Assembly (NCBI RefSeq): GCF_963678635.1
Contig: NC_087066.1
Span: forward strand, 64,920,282-64,984,281
Direction: 5' to 3'
Length of the DNA stretch: 64,000 nt
Origin: Symsagittifera roscoffensis
Lineage: Eukaryota > Xenacoelomorpha > Acoela > Convolutidae
The notes under the pieces are model-generated. The model searched no databases, was not told the DNA's origin, and was given only the letters and a program-made list of their open reading frames with translations. Position 1 is the first letter of the stretch. Every line of letters starts with the position of its first letter. Positions 51,901 to 53,549 of this stretch are shown here, piece by piece. Position numbers and translations under genes: made by a program.

Positions 51901-52463
51901 GCCAAAACAGGGCCTTTTTAGTGCTTTGGGAGAGCTTAGAAAATCAATTGGGTAGATCTAAAAAAAAGGTGGACAAAATTTTTGATTTTTTTTTTTCGAA
52001 AATCCGCCCCTCCCCCTCCCCCGACTAGAAAATCCTAGATCCGCCCCTGAACGAGTGGTTTTACAAGGTTGAGTATGAGGACCAAAATTGTTTATTAGGG
52101 CTGAAATTTCGCATTCCAATTTTGTTAACACTCGAACAATATGAACAAAAATTTAACATGTAAAAATTAGCGTATGGGGATTAGGAGCTCATTTCGTTGG
52201 TAAATTATAGGCCCAGCAAAGATGTCAAATTTCTTTACGAATTTTTTAGGGCCTGCTTTAACCAGCTAAGCCGTTTTTAGAAAAAAAACAACTTTTATTC
52301 TGTTTTAGAAGCGCTAGAAAGTGACCGAAAAGCAGCAGGCAAATCTAAGAACAAGACGGCCAGCAATCGACACTTGGTATCAGTTGGGTCCAAGACAATC
52401 GGAGGAAACTCATTCTCACCTTGGGGTTCAAACGCACTAATCAACGAGGAAGCGACATCTTAG
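3746..52463 (+). CDS. Large 25-exon gene, unrecognised coiled-coil protein with possible C2-like domain
   Basis: Joined exons: 3746-3907, 7602-7712, 8837-8941, 9994-10088, 10712-10880, 11249-11379, 11584-11821, 12210-12251, 12443-12653, 13063-13269, 24872-25044, 25515-25718, 26101-26247, 27255-27360, 29670-29842, 30115-30197, 30342-30499, 40385-40528, 45140-45361, 45780-45823, 47767-47913, 49552-49798, 50060-50143, 50852-51094, 52309-52463. They total 3,801 nt, 1,266 residues plus stop, and the frame is kept at every junction. Residues 1-91 are acidic and Gln/Ser-rich. Residues 92-257 are helical, with a basic RGHGRRWKFRF stretch. Residues 258-350 are very acidic. Residues 352-616 contain beta-rich pieces (FLCARVMKVEGAGF, VFLNIQFGGKIHNF, LPLLTVQGRVAVGALQVHFYYG) that could form a C2-like fold split by Lys/Glu inserts. 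Residues 765-838 are heptad-rich coiled coil. Residues 1107-1155 are Pro-rich with PALFMPTRTGVIYN. I do not recognise the family; function is unknown. The exon model is strong and the domain reading tentative. Confidence 0.85.
4369..4881. mobile_element. TIR element, ATTACGAGGC family
   Basis: The left end CATTACGAGGC and right end GCCTCGTAATG are exact inverses. The inner parts of the termini (AAAATGTGCA and TGCAAATTTT) extend the inverted repeat imperfectly. The interior is rich in repeats of the form GCGGAATCC...CTTACATTTG. No coding capacity. It lies in intron 1. Confidence 0.65.
4885..7600 (+). other. Rest of intron 1, no gene seen
   Basis: AT-rich. A GATGAAACAAACAGANCGATCTAAGCAA-type segment recurs around 6,785, 7,078 and 7,317. 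A degenerate inverted relative of the hairpin block sits near 7,400-7,440. A 71-codon ORF over exon 2 is a shadow. Confidence 0.45.
7602..7712 (+). CDS. Large gene, exon 2
   Basis: Acceptor TTGTTTCAG, donor AGG|GTGAGT, 37 codons, phase 0 on both sides. It encodes an acidic segment (residues 55-91) with KKLEEDDVDEMEEKAR at its end, the start of a helical region. Confidence 0.75.
8190..8391. mobile_element. TIR element, ATTACGAGGC family, short copy
   Basis: The left end ATTACGAGGCCAAACTGTGC faces the right end TGCAAAGTTTGGCCTGTAAT. The arms are inverted over about 20 bases with two differences. The 202-bp copy lies in intron 2 and is too small to encode a transposase. Confidence 0.65.
8407..8748 (-). 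mobile_element. hAT-type MITE, truncated
   Basis: The body is recognisable (GACCAAATTGATTTTCTGAG, CTGCGCCGCAGG, GCGCGCACTCCCCTC, AAGGGGGGGCCTTTGGG). The terminal repeats are lost. It lies between the TIR element above and exon 3. Confidence 0.55.
8837..8941 (+). CDS. Large gene, exon 3
   Basis: Acceptor GTGTGTAG, donor GAA|GTATGT, 35 codons in phase 0 (residues 92-126). The peptide starts MKQLKRMKEEQTYNQF and looks alpha-helical, with conserved-looking aromatic and Cys residues (FTGLCDNLISNYSTL). Confidence 0.8.
9461..9902 (-). mobile_element. hAT-type MITE with perfect 8-bp target-site duplication
   Basis: 442 bp, from CAGGCGCGGATCTAAG to CCTAAATCCGCAATTG. TATCTCAA flanks it on both sides (9,453-9,460 and 9,903-9,910). 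CAGGGGCGGAT termini and 8-bp duplications fit hAT-superfamily transposition. The body is non-coding, so movement would need a transposase from elsewhere. It lies in intron 3. Confidence 0.85.
9994..10088 (+). CDS. Large gene, exon 4
   Basis: Acceptor TTTAG, donor TC|GTGAGT, 95 nt ending in phase 2. It encodes EVMSAKDGLMSRDLPPSVQA and then a helical stretch ending MLR. The last two bases join the first base of exon 5 to make a Ser codon. Confidence 0.8.
10567..10690. other. C-tract and two hairpins just before exon 5
   Basis: A run of about 20 C is followed by CAACTCGCAA (10,599-10,608) facing TTGCGAGTTG (10,638-10,647), across a second C-tract. Then GGTACCAT (10,652-10,659) faces ATGGTACC (10,672-10,679). 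These structures end about 30 bases before the exon 5 acceptor. Confidence 0.5.
10712..10880 (+). CDS. Large gene, exon 5
   Basis: Acceptor TGTGTGTGTAG, donor CAG|GTGTGC, 169 nt. It encodes YSDLRVPINELTRLVRNYAQ followed by a helix rich in Lys/Leu heptads (EALKKLHSQYDQKKRMLDVA), probably a short coiled coil, residues 158-214. Confidence 0.85.
11249..11379 (+). CDS. Large gene, exon 6
   Basis: Acceptor TGTTTCAG, donor GG|GTAAGT, 131 nt ending in phase 2. An internal GTGAGT at 11,306 is an alternative donor. Using it would put exon 7 into a frame that meets a stop, so the longer exon is chosen. It encodes MEQFETWKTLSHWEKLYCR and then a basic stretch RGHGRRWKFRF. Confidence 0.82.
11584..11821 (+). 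CDS. Large gene, exon 7, very acidic, ends at a GC donor
   Basis: Acceptor GGTTCTAG; 238 nt ending in phase 0 at GAG|GCGAGT. A GC donor is inferred because exon 8 is open only in phase 0, and the nearby GT (GCGA|GTTGTT) gives the wrong phase. It begins with FEYLQSYLDGIDREGDRDR and ends in a long Glu/Asp/Gly/Ser-rich tract. Confidence 0.75.
12210..12251 (+). CDS. Large gene, exon 8 (micro-exon)
   Basis: Acceptor GTCTTTTAG, donor GGG|GTGAGA. It has 14 codons, phase 0 on both sides, encoding EDEYGVKRKGKKSG, a basic patch directly after the acidic tract. Confidence 0.75.
12443..12653 (+). CDS. Large gene, exon 9, start of possible C2-like domain
   Basis: Acceptor ATTCTTCAG, donor A|GTAAGG, 211 nt ending in phase 1. 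It encodes residues 352-421, including DRFLCARVMKVEGAGF and ETVFLNIQFGGKIHNF. That alternating hydrophobic pattern resembles the first strands of a C2 domain. This is inference from pattern only. Confidence 0.82.
12900..13045 (+). repeat. 44-bp tandem repeat carrying acceptor-like sites
   Basis: About three copies of a unit with GTTGTGAACAACTTTTTTTG and CACTTTTAGGC lie in intron 9, directly before the true exon 10 acceptor. Each unit has a polypyrimidine-AG, at about 12,931, 12,975 and 13,019. Confidence 0.75.
13063..13269 (+). CDS. Large gene, exon 10
   Basis: Acceptor CTTACTTGCAG, donor A|GTGAGT, 207 nt in phases 1 and 1. It starts RERPKSGVSQGSLGATGD and ends with EMVRWPLEEEEEEDLLDFGR then DWEK. 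It lies just after a tandem repeat carrying acceptor-like sites, and just before the 11.6-kb intron 10. Confidence 0.8.
13526..13870 (-). mobile_element. hAT-type MITE, diverged and truncated copy
   Basis: The body matches the family (GGTCAAATTGATTTTTGGAG, CCGCAGGCAATTTTTTG, GCGCGCGCTCCCCTCAAAA, and a GGGACCCTT-like segment). Both terminal repeats are degraded. It lies in intron 10. Confidence 0.5.
14190..14472 (+). repeat. Dispersed repeat with hairpin end, copy 3
   Basis: This is the longest copy visible. It begins about CAGCGGAGACGTAATCCG and ends with the CTGCTC...GAGCA-enclosed hairpin (14,412-14,470). The inner arms TCAGGGC/GCCCTGA are perfect. A degenerate inverted copy of the hairpin block follows at about 14,643-14,700. 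Confidence 0.6.
15056..15075. repeat. (AT)n microsatellite
   Basis: About ten AT dinucleotides in intron 10. Confidence 0.9.
15290..15850. repeat. Foldback region with C-rich and G-rich halves
   Basis: Arms near 15,300-15,335 (CTCCTCAAAAATAATCAATT) and 15,818-15,850 (an AATTGATTATAATGG then TTTTTGAG pattern) are roughly inverted. Between them a C-rich stretch (about 15,512-15,607) is followed by a G-rich stretch (15,608-15,700). The same strand can therefore fold back on itself. This is a possible inverted-repeat element of unknown class. Confidence 0.4.
16290..16545. repeat. Second C-rich/G-rich palindromic stretch
   Basis: TACCCCCACGTGGGGGG is a near-perfect palindrome, with C-rich sequence to its left and G-rich sequence to its right. 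The stretch ends where the 1.57-kb tandem array begins. Confidence 0.45.
16547..16840 (+). repeat. 71-bp minisatellite nested in the array
   Basis: CGTCGCGGAAC recurs at 16,611, 16,682, 16,753 and 16,824, a period of exactly 71. The first large unit has four copies. The others have two (for example 18,321 and 18,392). Confidence 0.9.
16547..24528 (+). repeat. Tandem array of five 1.57-kb units in intron 10
   Basis: Unit starts are about 16,547, 18,259, 19,827, 21,395 and 22,963, and the last ends near 24,528. Spacing is 1,568 bp, except for the last unit (1,566) and the first (1,712, two extra 71-bp sub-repeats). Units differ by only scattered substitutions and one-base indels. Each contains the same 75-codon Lys/Arg-rich ORF on one strand and a 68-codon ORF on the other. 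Both span the sub-repeat, have no recognisable domain, and are probably not genes. A macrosatellite-like expansion inside an intron is the simplest reading. Confidence 0.92.
24529..24871 (+). other. Intron 10 sequence between array and exon 11
   Basis: Part of it (about 24,700-24,840) is a diverged copy of the hairpin-ended dispersed repeat. It includes a TTATTGCAGACAGAATATTC segment also found in derived form in each 1.57-kb unit. No coding sequence is seen before the exon 11 acceptor. Confidence 0.5.
24872..25044 (+). CDS. Large gene, exon 11
   Basis: Acceptor TTCATTATAG, donor TCG|GTTTGT, 173 nt in from phase 1 and out in phase 0. It encodes a Lys/Glu/Asp-rich linker (KKDEKDTKKKKGEDE) and then VMEFSLREKMDGDVLCHAQL, which looks like further beta strands of the putative C2-like domain. 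Confidence 0.8.
25515..25718 (+). CDS. Large gene, exon 12
   Basis: Acceptor GCTTTCAG, donor CTG|GTGAGT, 68 codons in phase 0. It encodes LPPTVDLPDYFGEGEDEG and then LPLLTVQGRVAVGALQVHF plus YYG. The last segment resembles the closing strand of a C2 fold (hydrophobic alternation ending in L-x-V). Residues 549-616. Confidence 0.85.
26101..26247 (+). CDS. Large gene, exon 13, ends at a GC donor
   Basis: Acceptor GCATATGCAG; 49 codons ending in phase 0 at CAG|GCATGA. No usable GT lies near, and exon 14 is open in phase 0, so a GC donor is inferred. It encodes VDSVVERILGVDLKKVSLDQ and a short helical tail. The donor is a weak match to the GC consensus. Confidence 0.72.
26735..27012. repeat. Foldback element built of GTGCCGAA inverted repeats
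   Basis: AACAGTGCCGAAAA-type and TTTTCGGCACTGTT-type blocks alternate at least six times in both orientations, so the segment can form several nested hairpins. A TIR-like left end (CAACGGTGCCGAAGAACAAC) resembles the inverse of the right end. It lies in intron 13 and has no coding capacity. Confidence 0.6.
27255..27360 (+). CDS. Large gene, exon 14
   Basis: Acceptor TTTTCTAG, donor G|GTAAGA, 106 nt ending in phase 1. It encodes LQEIEQQQLMHLSDYEKSML and then QNVNAQVEVEQPQNT; helical and Gln-rich. Confidence 0.8.
27540..27586. mobile_element. Solo terminus of the hAT-type MITE
   Basis: CCTAGATCCGCCCGTG matches the right terminal repeat of the family. The body to the left is missing or unrecognisable. 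Confidence 0.45.
28230..28770. repeat. Cluster of AGATCTGAAAT-like motifs in intron 14
   Basis: Six or more matches to CAGATCTGAAAT, or versions with one or two changes, occur within 540 bases, with irregular spacing. The rest of intron 14 (27,361-29,669) is AT-rich sequence in which I see no gene. Confidence 0.35.
29670..29842 (+). CDS. Large gene, exon 15
   Basis: Acceptor TTTTCTCAG, donor GAA|GTAAGT, 173 nt, out in phase 0. It encodes an acidic segment, then a run of seven glycines and Ser-rich sequence ending SVVKE; probably a flexible linker. Confidence 0.82.
30115..30197 (+). CDS. Large gene, exon 16, coiled coil start
   Basis: Acceptor CATTTCAG, donor AA|GTCAGT, 83 nt ending in phase 2. 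It encodes EQGISTEQYEEIVRAEEEKY and then TSIIENY, the start of the main coiled coil. Confidence 0.82.
30342..30499 (+). CDS. Large gene, exon 17, coiled coil, ends at a GC donor
   Basis: Acceptor CATTCTTAG; 158 nt ending in phase 1 at AAG|GCAAGT, the consensus GC-type donor. A GT two bases later in the same stretch (GGCAA|GTAATT) would put exon 18 into an implausible Trp/Arg-rich frame, so the GC donor is preferred. It encodes heptads (EVDDLRTTIEQLQKSLEGVK) and contains NALINEEAT at 30,460-30,486, which recurs at the protein's C-terminus. Confidence 0.82.
30500..31285 (+). repeat. 786-bp direct repeat, copy 1 (left of retrotransposon)
   Basis: The repeat begins at the first base of intron 17 (GCAAGTAATTC) and ends at GTTTAGTCTT. 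Reading it against 37,441-38,226, I find two substitutions in 786 bases and no indel. Nine further bases (ATAGTTTAG) separate it from the 5' LTR. It contains small ORFs that occur identically in copy 2 and look non-coding. Confidence 0.92.
31295..31494 (+). repeat. 5' LTR
   Basis: 200 bp, TG...CA bounded, identical to 37,241-37,440. AATAAA lies near its right end (31,437-31,442) and may be the polyadenylation signal. It contains TATATAG near its left end. Confidence 0.95.
31494..33488 (+). CDS. Gag - protease - N-terminal part of reverse transcriptase
   Basis: The 664-codon ORF begins at an ATG whose A is the last LTR base. The order is a Gag capsid-like region (about 1-220), an Arg/Gly-rich stretch (about 245-270), then two zinc-knuckle-like Cys/His motifs. 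The second (CNFCKKMGHYERTC) is a classical CX2CX4HX4C. The aspartic protease follows, with active site AWIDSGSPISIF (about 400-411). The first RT strands come next (VITVKKDGSVKLALESRELN), after which the frame leaves the RT at a T-run near 33,433-33,441. The protein would act in particle assembly, maturation and reverse transcription. The split RT probably makes this copy defective unless ribosomes shift frame. Confidence 0.9.
   Translation: MAQQAGQSAGSGKNPLGITAFWPSKCTEAPMLWEHWITRFTWGVIAKHSFNPTAFYFANTLTEAQITGLPEEVNGKNRVEAEQTLISNLYLCLGERGQDELHNRKPHLDLATTRYPRVLDEFESVFRKERNETFETYQLLSRKQRDGETLEEFYSVLSGLAARCSLGTLERRVLRDVFIVNMSNKEAQTELCRSTKTPDEVYRIALSYERGDKYAKSYKVSGGGLTAAPAGSLQIKAEPISAIRGGYRRPFQRGGRGFGRGGTRGRGGAADRKCYNCDQSGFTPDHIPKCPARNVTCNFCKKMGHYERTCRGRRSANRGRVGMINEDDTNGGTTQDYPEESASNYGSSVGWVTDSKTPAHGWDSDSSTEYVVMSIRRKEETELKVAGAKLALRINGKATQAWIDSGSPISIFTIGELKRTLGTVNVQLKPLNPQDDQFRDYGNNPLKFLGKMQVTLHSNGWTCSSDINVIGGCRPSIIGRDLMPSLGLMLVQAPSTEGVKSIHTTEGTVAMDNDLDEWQTHFCKQFQHLFHRVGRIRNYNVQADFFKNLTPIQQKGRRVPITLQEKVDKEIEKLLGQGHIQKLEECSDKYFVSPIVITVKKDGSVKLALESRELNKQVHKNKYQMPNIEELMDIVGQTISERKQGDVFFYNDGPHVRIRSTSFK
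31495..31512 (+). promoter_or_regulatory. Putative tRNA primer-binding site
   Basis: TGGCGCAGCAAGCAGGAC directly follows the 5' LTR. TGG pairs with the universal CCA tRNA end, and TGGCGC-type sites are common in gypsy-class elements. It overlaps the first Gag codons, so there is no separate leader. Confidence 0.6.
33430..37077 (+). CDS. Pol: reverse transcriptase - RNase H - integrase with long C-terminal tail
   Basis: The 1,215-codon ORF overlaps the first ORF in the +1 frame. RT motif A (MDLTYAYGQ, residues 7-15) and the catalytic FIDDILVI (72-79) are present. RNase H is marked by RIVCDASHNGLGAV and VVTDHKALLSLL. A poorly conserved linker of about 200 residues follows. Integrase has an H...H...C-x2-C finger (HAFHHGR to CKEC), then catalytic D706, D765 and E801, giving the standard D,D(35)E spacing. 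About 330 residues after the integrase core form a charged, low-complexity tail with no chromodomain that I can see. The catalytic residues are intact, so the only obvious lesion is the frame break at the 5' end. Confidence 0.92.
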   Translation: MFFFTTMDLTYAYGQLPLNENTSKHCNFSLVGGRSTGTYRFKTGFYGLTTMPAEFQRVMDAILAEFPCAHAFIDDILVISKGTKIEHIALVEKILMKLDKENMALKLEKCQFAKNTCEWLGHRITKSGITPMVRKTDPIDKLTAPKTLSQLKSFMGSIHSLHKYLPALAETSAPLRPLLSKKNEFLWTIDCQTAFESIKKQVANIVELKHFDVHKDIRIVCDASHNGLGAVLEQLGTEGWRPISFASRFLNAAEKKYSTNELEMLAVVWGSEYFRNYIFGRKFTVVTDHKALLSLLNGNNKRNKTMFSRLTRWIDRIIPFDFVIEHMPGAKIGLADYLSRHPVGEATKVSLYDNTFTVAKLKSITNSLGYIDTNKGIIKASKESIVSAKDIQVGNDKVNIPPEEGVKTRDHRLTNQKPLKRIAECNDQESAKVVKSITECKLRESDINSTVNSSPLFNKTSYRSNKIHISTMTSLNLKKLNKLLLKHPEITSGSSSEVEIVDARLEAETHHTRDIRCNTVISIPSAFGGEIFPAAYPAGGNVIMSVIPRDCKIVRKSSALPELFNLKLVEANYKGDPQMRAIKELVESKDPDLEKKVRAMGAYLGQHTHDFHVRENCLWMDERLVIPIPLRKAVVNRIHAFHHGRSSMFDAARDVWFPYLHRSLVAAADGCKECTDAGKSLKPLCAKGDVGKIYEPREPNECLQLDFWGPIRYLNESSKYVLVAVDRFSRWPSAMICGNNKSDKVLKFIKQYISQHGVPRKIFMDQGTSFTSNAVKSFCNSEGIEIIYSPVNDHRATGCVERTIGSLKNFVLTYAKEKDSGNLESMIERALSALRFAPNATLKISPFEAHHGREANTVLRNLTKKPTLQNLNWARVLKQKSAYLDSTDPRAPRNIQPMATDWEERSDVEFDVDHMNHPRRLTQNQLVSAADGTPMADGDGKQAGGGKSKQPSKRTELLFQRLKDSNKRYRPINQKVIRESKHTITLANGSVLRKSGVAEKVIKSNAPTTASKLTLPLPAMSALQRRAELKRAANEQAAGTSTQSKASAQSTADNRVREFSPAEEDDSDSEYEPITISKHAGNSTIAPGRDVEGNEPKMNNDVEDGIGRPNLSEGSGAGKSQGVDTEVQTMSNEQGGSAPNLSNEGRGGKHSKKKGERVRRLRLVSYSSQESEDGTGSRKSTRKRTAVSKFGGVMIDSILKARTSKGEEDRERDTN
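37228..37240 (+). promoter_or_regulatory. Putative polypurine tract
   Basis: A short purine run, GAGGGAA, lies directly before the 3' LTR. This is the expected place for plus-strand priming, although the tract is short. Confidence 0.5.
37241..37440 (+). repeat. 3' LTR
   Basis: 200 bp, identical base for base to the 5' LTR as far as I can read. It ends CACA and is followed immediately by GCAAGTAATTC, the first base of the second 786-bp repeat. Confidence 0.95.
37441..38226 (+). repeat. 786-bp direct repeat, copy 2 (right of retrotransposon)
   Basis: It matches 30,500-31,285 except for two substitutions: one at a T-run near 37,584 and one in an A-run near 38,009. It brings a second copy of the intron 17 GC donor sequence next to the 3' LTR end. 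Beyond 38,226 the sequence is unique intron. Confidence 0.92.
38227..40140 (+). other. Remainder of intron 17, no gene seen
   Basis: AT-rich sequence without an exon-like ORF or a repeat I can define. Confidence 0.5.
40146..40315 (-). mobile_element. Truncated copy of the ATTACGAGGC TIR family
   Basis: This is the reverse complement of much of the element at 8,190-8,391, including the ACAGACGCAAAATTGTG-like and TGCGGAATCCGCTTAC-like segments. It ends before the exon 18 acceptor. Confidence 0.5.
40385..40528 (+). CDS. Large gene, exon 18
   Basis: Acceptor TTGTTTTCCAG, donor G|GTAATT, 144 nt, phases 1 and 1. The first two bases complete an Ala codon with the last base of exon 17. It encodes SGGDETRERGRRGSLTAGMQ and then a Pro/Glu-rich stretch ending ETTAR. 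Confidence 0.8.
40545..40735 (-). mobile_element. hAT-type MITE fragment in intron 18
   Basis: GGTGGATCTCGAGGAAGG resembles the terminal repeat, and GGTCGATCAAACTGAC with CAGAGCTCTCC matches the body. The rest of the element is missing. Confidence 0.4.
40770..41350. mobile_element. Copy of the ATTACGAGGC TIR family
   Basis: It has internal repeats of the CGGAATCCGC/TTACA type and ends GTGCACAGTTAGGCCTCGTA, the terminal repeat. The left terminus is not clear. Confidence 0.5.
41351..44190 (+). other. Intron 18 interior, no gene seen
   Basis: AT-rich, with an (AT)n microsatellite near 43,940-43,958. Several short ORFs occur on both strands, but none has exon-like base composition or a recognisable domain. 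Confidence 0.5.
44200..44516 (+). mobile_element. hAT-type MITE, 5'-truncated
   Basis: It contains the CAGGGATTCGACCCCTG hairpin, the GGGTCCCCCTTTGTACT segment and the right terminus CCTAGATCCACCCCTG ending at 44,516. The left terminal repeat is missing. Confidence 0.6.
44520..44720 (+). mobile_element. Second hAT-type MITE fragment
   Basis: It starts within the family body (TAGTACTATTTTAAGACATCC) directly after the previous copy and runs into unrelated sequence. Neither terminus is present. Confidence 0.4.
45140..45361 (+). CDS. Large gene, exon 19
   Basis: Acceptor GTTTTCAG, donor G|GTGAGG, 222 nt, phases 1 and 1. It encodes YDRIGESELYDITSGDNTRR and then an acidic, Gly/Met-rich stretch; residues about 887-960. 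Confidence 0.85.
45780..45823 (+). CDS. Large gene, exon 20 (micro-exon)
   Basis: Acceptor GTGTTTCAG, donor AAT|GTAAGT, 44 nt, in from phase 1 and out in phase 0. It encodes SPRFFDHPARPRSN. It is supported by both splice sites and by phase agreement with its neighbours. Confidence 0.72.
46190..46540. repeat. Direct duplication of about 110 bp in intron 20
   Basis: Segments 46,190-46,300 and 46,432-46,540 are near-identical. Both carry AACCGAAACAAATTTTAGAT and end TTTTTTCAAACATTTAAGC. A small AAGCATTTAAATGCTT palindrome follows the first. The remainder of intron 20 (45,824-47,766) has no gene I can support. Confidence 0.6.
47290..47345. repeat. Dispersed CCGATTGCAATACCCTTGC repeat, copy 1
   Basis: Related to segments at 57,120-57,195 and 59,468-59,530. 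Each has a TACCCTTGC-like part followed within a few bases by GCAAGGGTA-like sequence, so each could form a small hairpin. Class unknown. Confidence 0.4.
47767..47913 (+). CDS. Large gene, exon 21
   Basis: Acceptor TTTTTCAG, donor GAT|GTCAGT, 49 codons in phase 0. It encodes KAERNSRSRGDQLEDDAFAG, a basic Gly/Arg/Lys stretch (GGKGRRKPKK) and PLPDWTSNMQKD. Confidence 0.82.
48394..48593. other. Assembly gap (200 N)
   Basis: Exactly 200 Ns inside intron 21, immediately left of an inverted-repeat array. The true size is unknown. The gap lies between exons 21 and 22, which join in phase, so no coding exon need be missing. Confidence 0.98.
48640..49380. repeat. Array of AAACCGCTCAAATCTTGC motifs in both orientations
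   Basis: More than a dozen copies of AAACCGCTCAAATCTTGC-like sequence or its complement (GCAAGATTTGAGCGGTTT) occur in two clusters, 48,640-48,935 and 49,160-49,380. They are separated by unrelated sequence. The many facing copies would fold into strong hairpins. Confidence 0.8.
49552..49798 (+). CDS. Large gene, exon 22
   Basis: Acceptor CTTTTTTTCAG, donor G|GTACGT, 247 nt, in phase 0 and out in phase 1. It encodes FLQRQREFSSDRSVHVRELR and, further on, HIERQMKGQHRFSREPTLI; residues about 1025-1106. Confidence 0.85.
50060..50143 (+). CDS. Large gene, exon 23
   Basis: Acceptor TTTTTCCAG, donor G|GTAAAA, 84 nt, phases 1 and 1. It encodes VCLPALFMPTRTGVIYNARV, which looks like a conserved globular or motif segment. 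Confidence 0.82.
50360..50768 (+). mobile_element. hAT-type MITE with perfect 8-bp target-site duplication
   Basis: 409 bp, CAGGGGCGGATTTAGG to CCTAGATCCGCTCCTG. It is flanked by CTTCGATT on both sides (50,352-50,359 and 50,769-50,776). It lies in intron 23 and includes a duplicated CAGGGATTCGACNCCCTG segment. Confidence 0.88.
50852..51094 (+). CDS. Large gene, exon 24
   Basis: Acceptor AATTTTTCAG, donor G|GTATCA, 243 nt, phases 1 and 1. It encodes APLRLTQPPAIFQLPALPPS (Pro-rich) and then EEYEFVDLLGNTPLVSKPSM and a Gly/Asn-rich tail. Confidence 0.85.
51172..51606 (+). mobile_element. hAT-type MITE with 8-bp target-site duplication
   Basis: 435 bp, flanked by CCCACCTC and TCCACCTC (7 of 8 identical). 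CAGGGGCGGATTTAG and CCTAGATCCGCCCCTG termini are intact. It lies in intron 24. G- and C-tracts beside the termini make it strongly strand-asymmetric. Confidence 0.85.
51642..52049 (+). mobile_element. hAT-type MITE with 8-bp target-site duplication
   Basis: 408 bp, 35 bp downstream of the previous copy and in the same orientation. It is flanked by AACGAATG and AACGAGTG (7 of 8 identical). Both termini are intact. Confidence 0.85.
52309..52463 (+). CDS. Large gene, exon 25 (stop codon)
   Basis: Acceptor CTGTTTTAG, 155 nt ending in TAG at 52,461-52,463. The C-terminus contains FSPWGSNALINEEATS. The nine residues NALINEEAT repeat a segment of exon 17 with different codons. No AATAAA is evident in the next 400 bases. 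Confidence 0.85.
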
Positions 52464-53540
52464 CGTTAAACTAAAACTGAACTCTATTTTTCTGAATCCG
52501 GCTCAACCGTACATTGCCCCTCCCAAATTGTTTTAAGGGGAAAGAAAACAAGGATTTTTTCAGAAAATAGAGTAGAAAACAGCCTAAATTGATTTAATTT
52601 ACTGTAAAAAGTTAAAGAAAAGTTAAACGTTAATTTACTTGATTCAAATCAATGTATACAAATACAACCCATAGTTTAGAAAGGAAATTATAATTGAGTT
52701 ATTTATTTGAAATTCGTATTTCATAACGCATTAATTTTGAAAGTTAATTAATAGCTAGGATGAGATTCTACGATACGTCACTTAAGGGGAAGATAGTACG
52801 GTTGATCCTTCAAAACTTTATTCAAGATTACAATTTTGATAATGAGAGTACATCGCATTTTCAGAATTAAAATGTTGCAGGGGCAATCAGCAGACAAGGT
52901 TCCGACCACAATCACTTTTAAGAGCACTACAAATCAGAGTTGGCAGAAAAAACATGAAAATTTTTTTATTCGTTTAAAACATTGTAAAACAGTTTTTCTA
53001 CAGAAAAAAGTTTGGCCGATGAATAATGAAAAACAGTTTTTCTACAGAAAAAAGTTTGGCCGATGAATAATGACACATGTACATTTCGGACTTTAAAAAA
53101 AGTTTCAACATTTACACTACGTCTTTTTCATTGCGGATTGAATCAATTGAAAATCCGAAGCCAAAAATCGGCTGCAAACCTTACATCTACCGGTCAAAAG
53201 AAACCATTTTATAGCGGCTCACTTGCTAAAAGATGCTACCGTCCTGATGCTTTAAAAACACAGCAAACACAGCCTATCTAGTGCACAGTTCGGCCTTGTA
53301 ATAACTGTACTAATTAGTTGAAAAACAAAATCATAAAAGTGAGAAACCGCTAACTTGAGCTTCGAAAATCAGTTGAGTTTAATCATAGATAAAACAATTT
53401 AAAGACTTTCAATTTCATCGCCAATTTTGCTTTATGATATTATTGCACATCCAGGATAACTAATCACGTTTAAACCAAGATCTTTTCAATGTAGTTTGAC
53501 TAATTCCAAACTATGCATCATTGTCTTTTTGTAGATCAAC
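52464..53540. other. 3' flank of the large gene and TIR-family debris
   Basis: It should contain the 3' UTR, although no canonical AATAAA is seen. A 44-bp direct repeat (AAAACAGTTTTTCTACAG...) occupies 52,986-53,073. GTGCACAGTTCGGCCTTGTA at about 53,281-53,305 is a terminus of the ATTACGAGGC TIR family, whose body probably covers part of 52,850-53,280. No gene seen. Confidence 0.5.
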
Positions 53541-53549
53541 ACAAAACCA

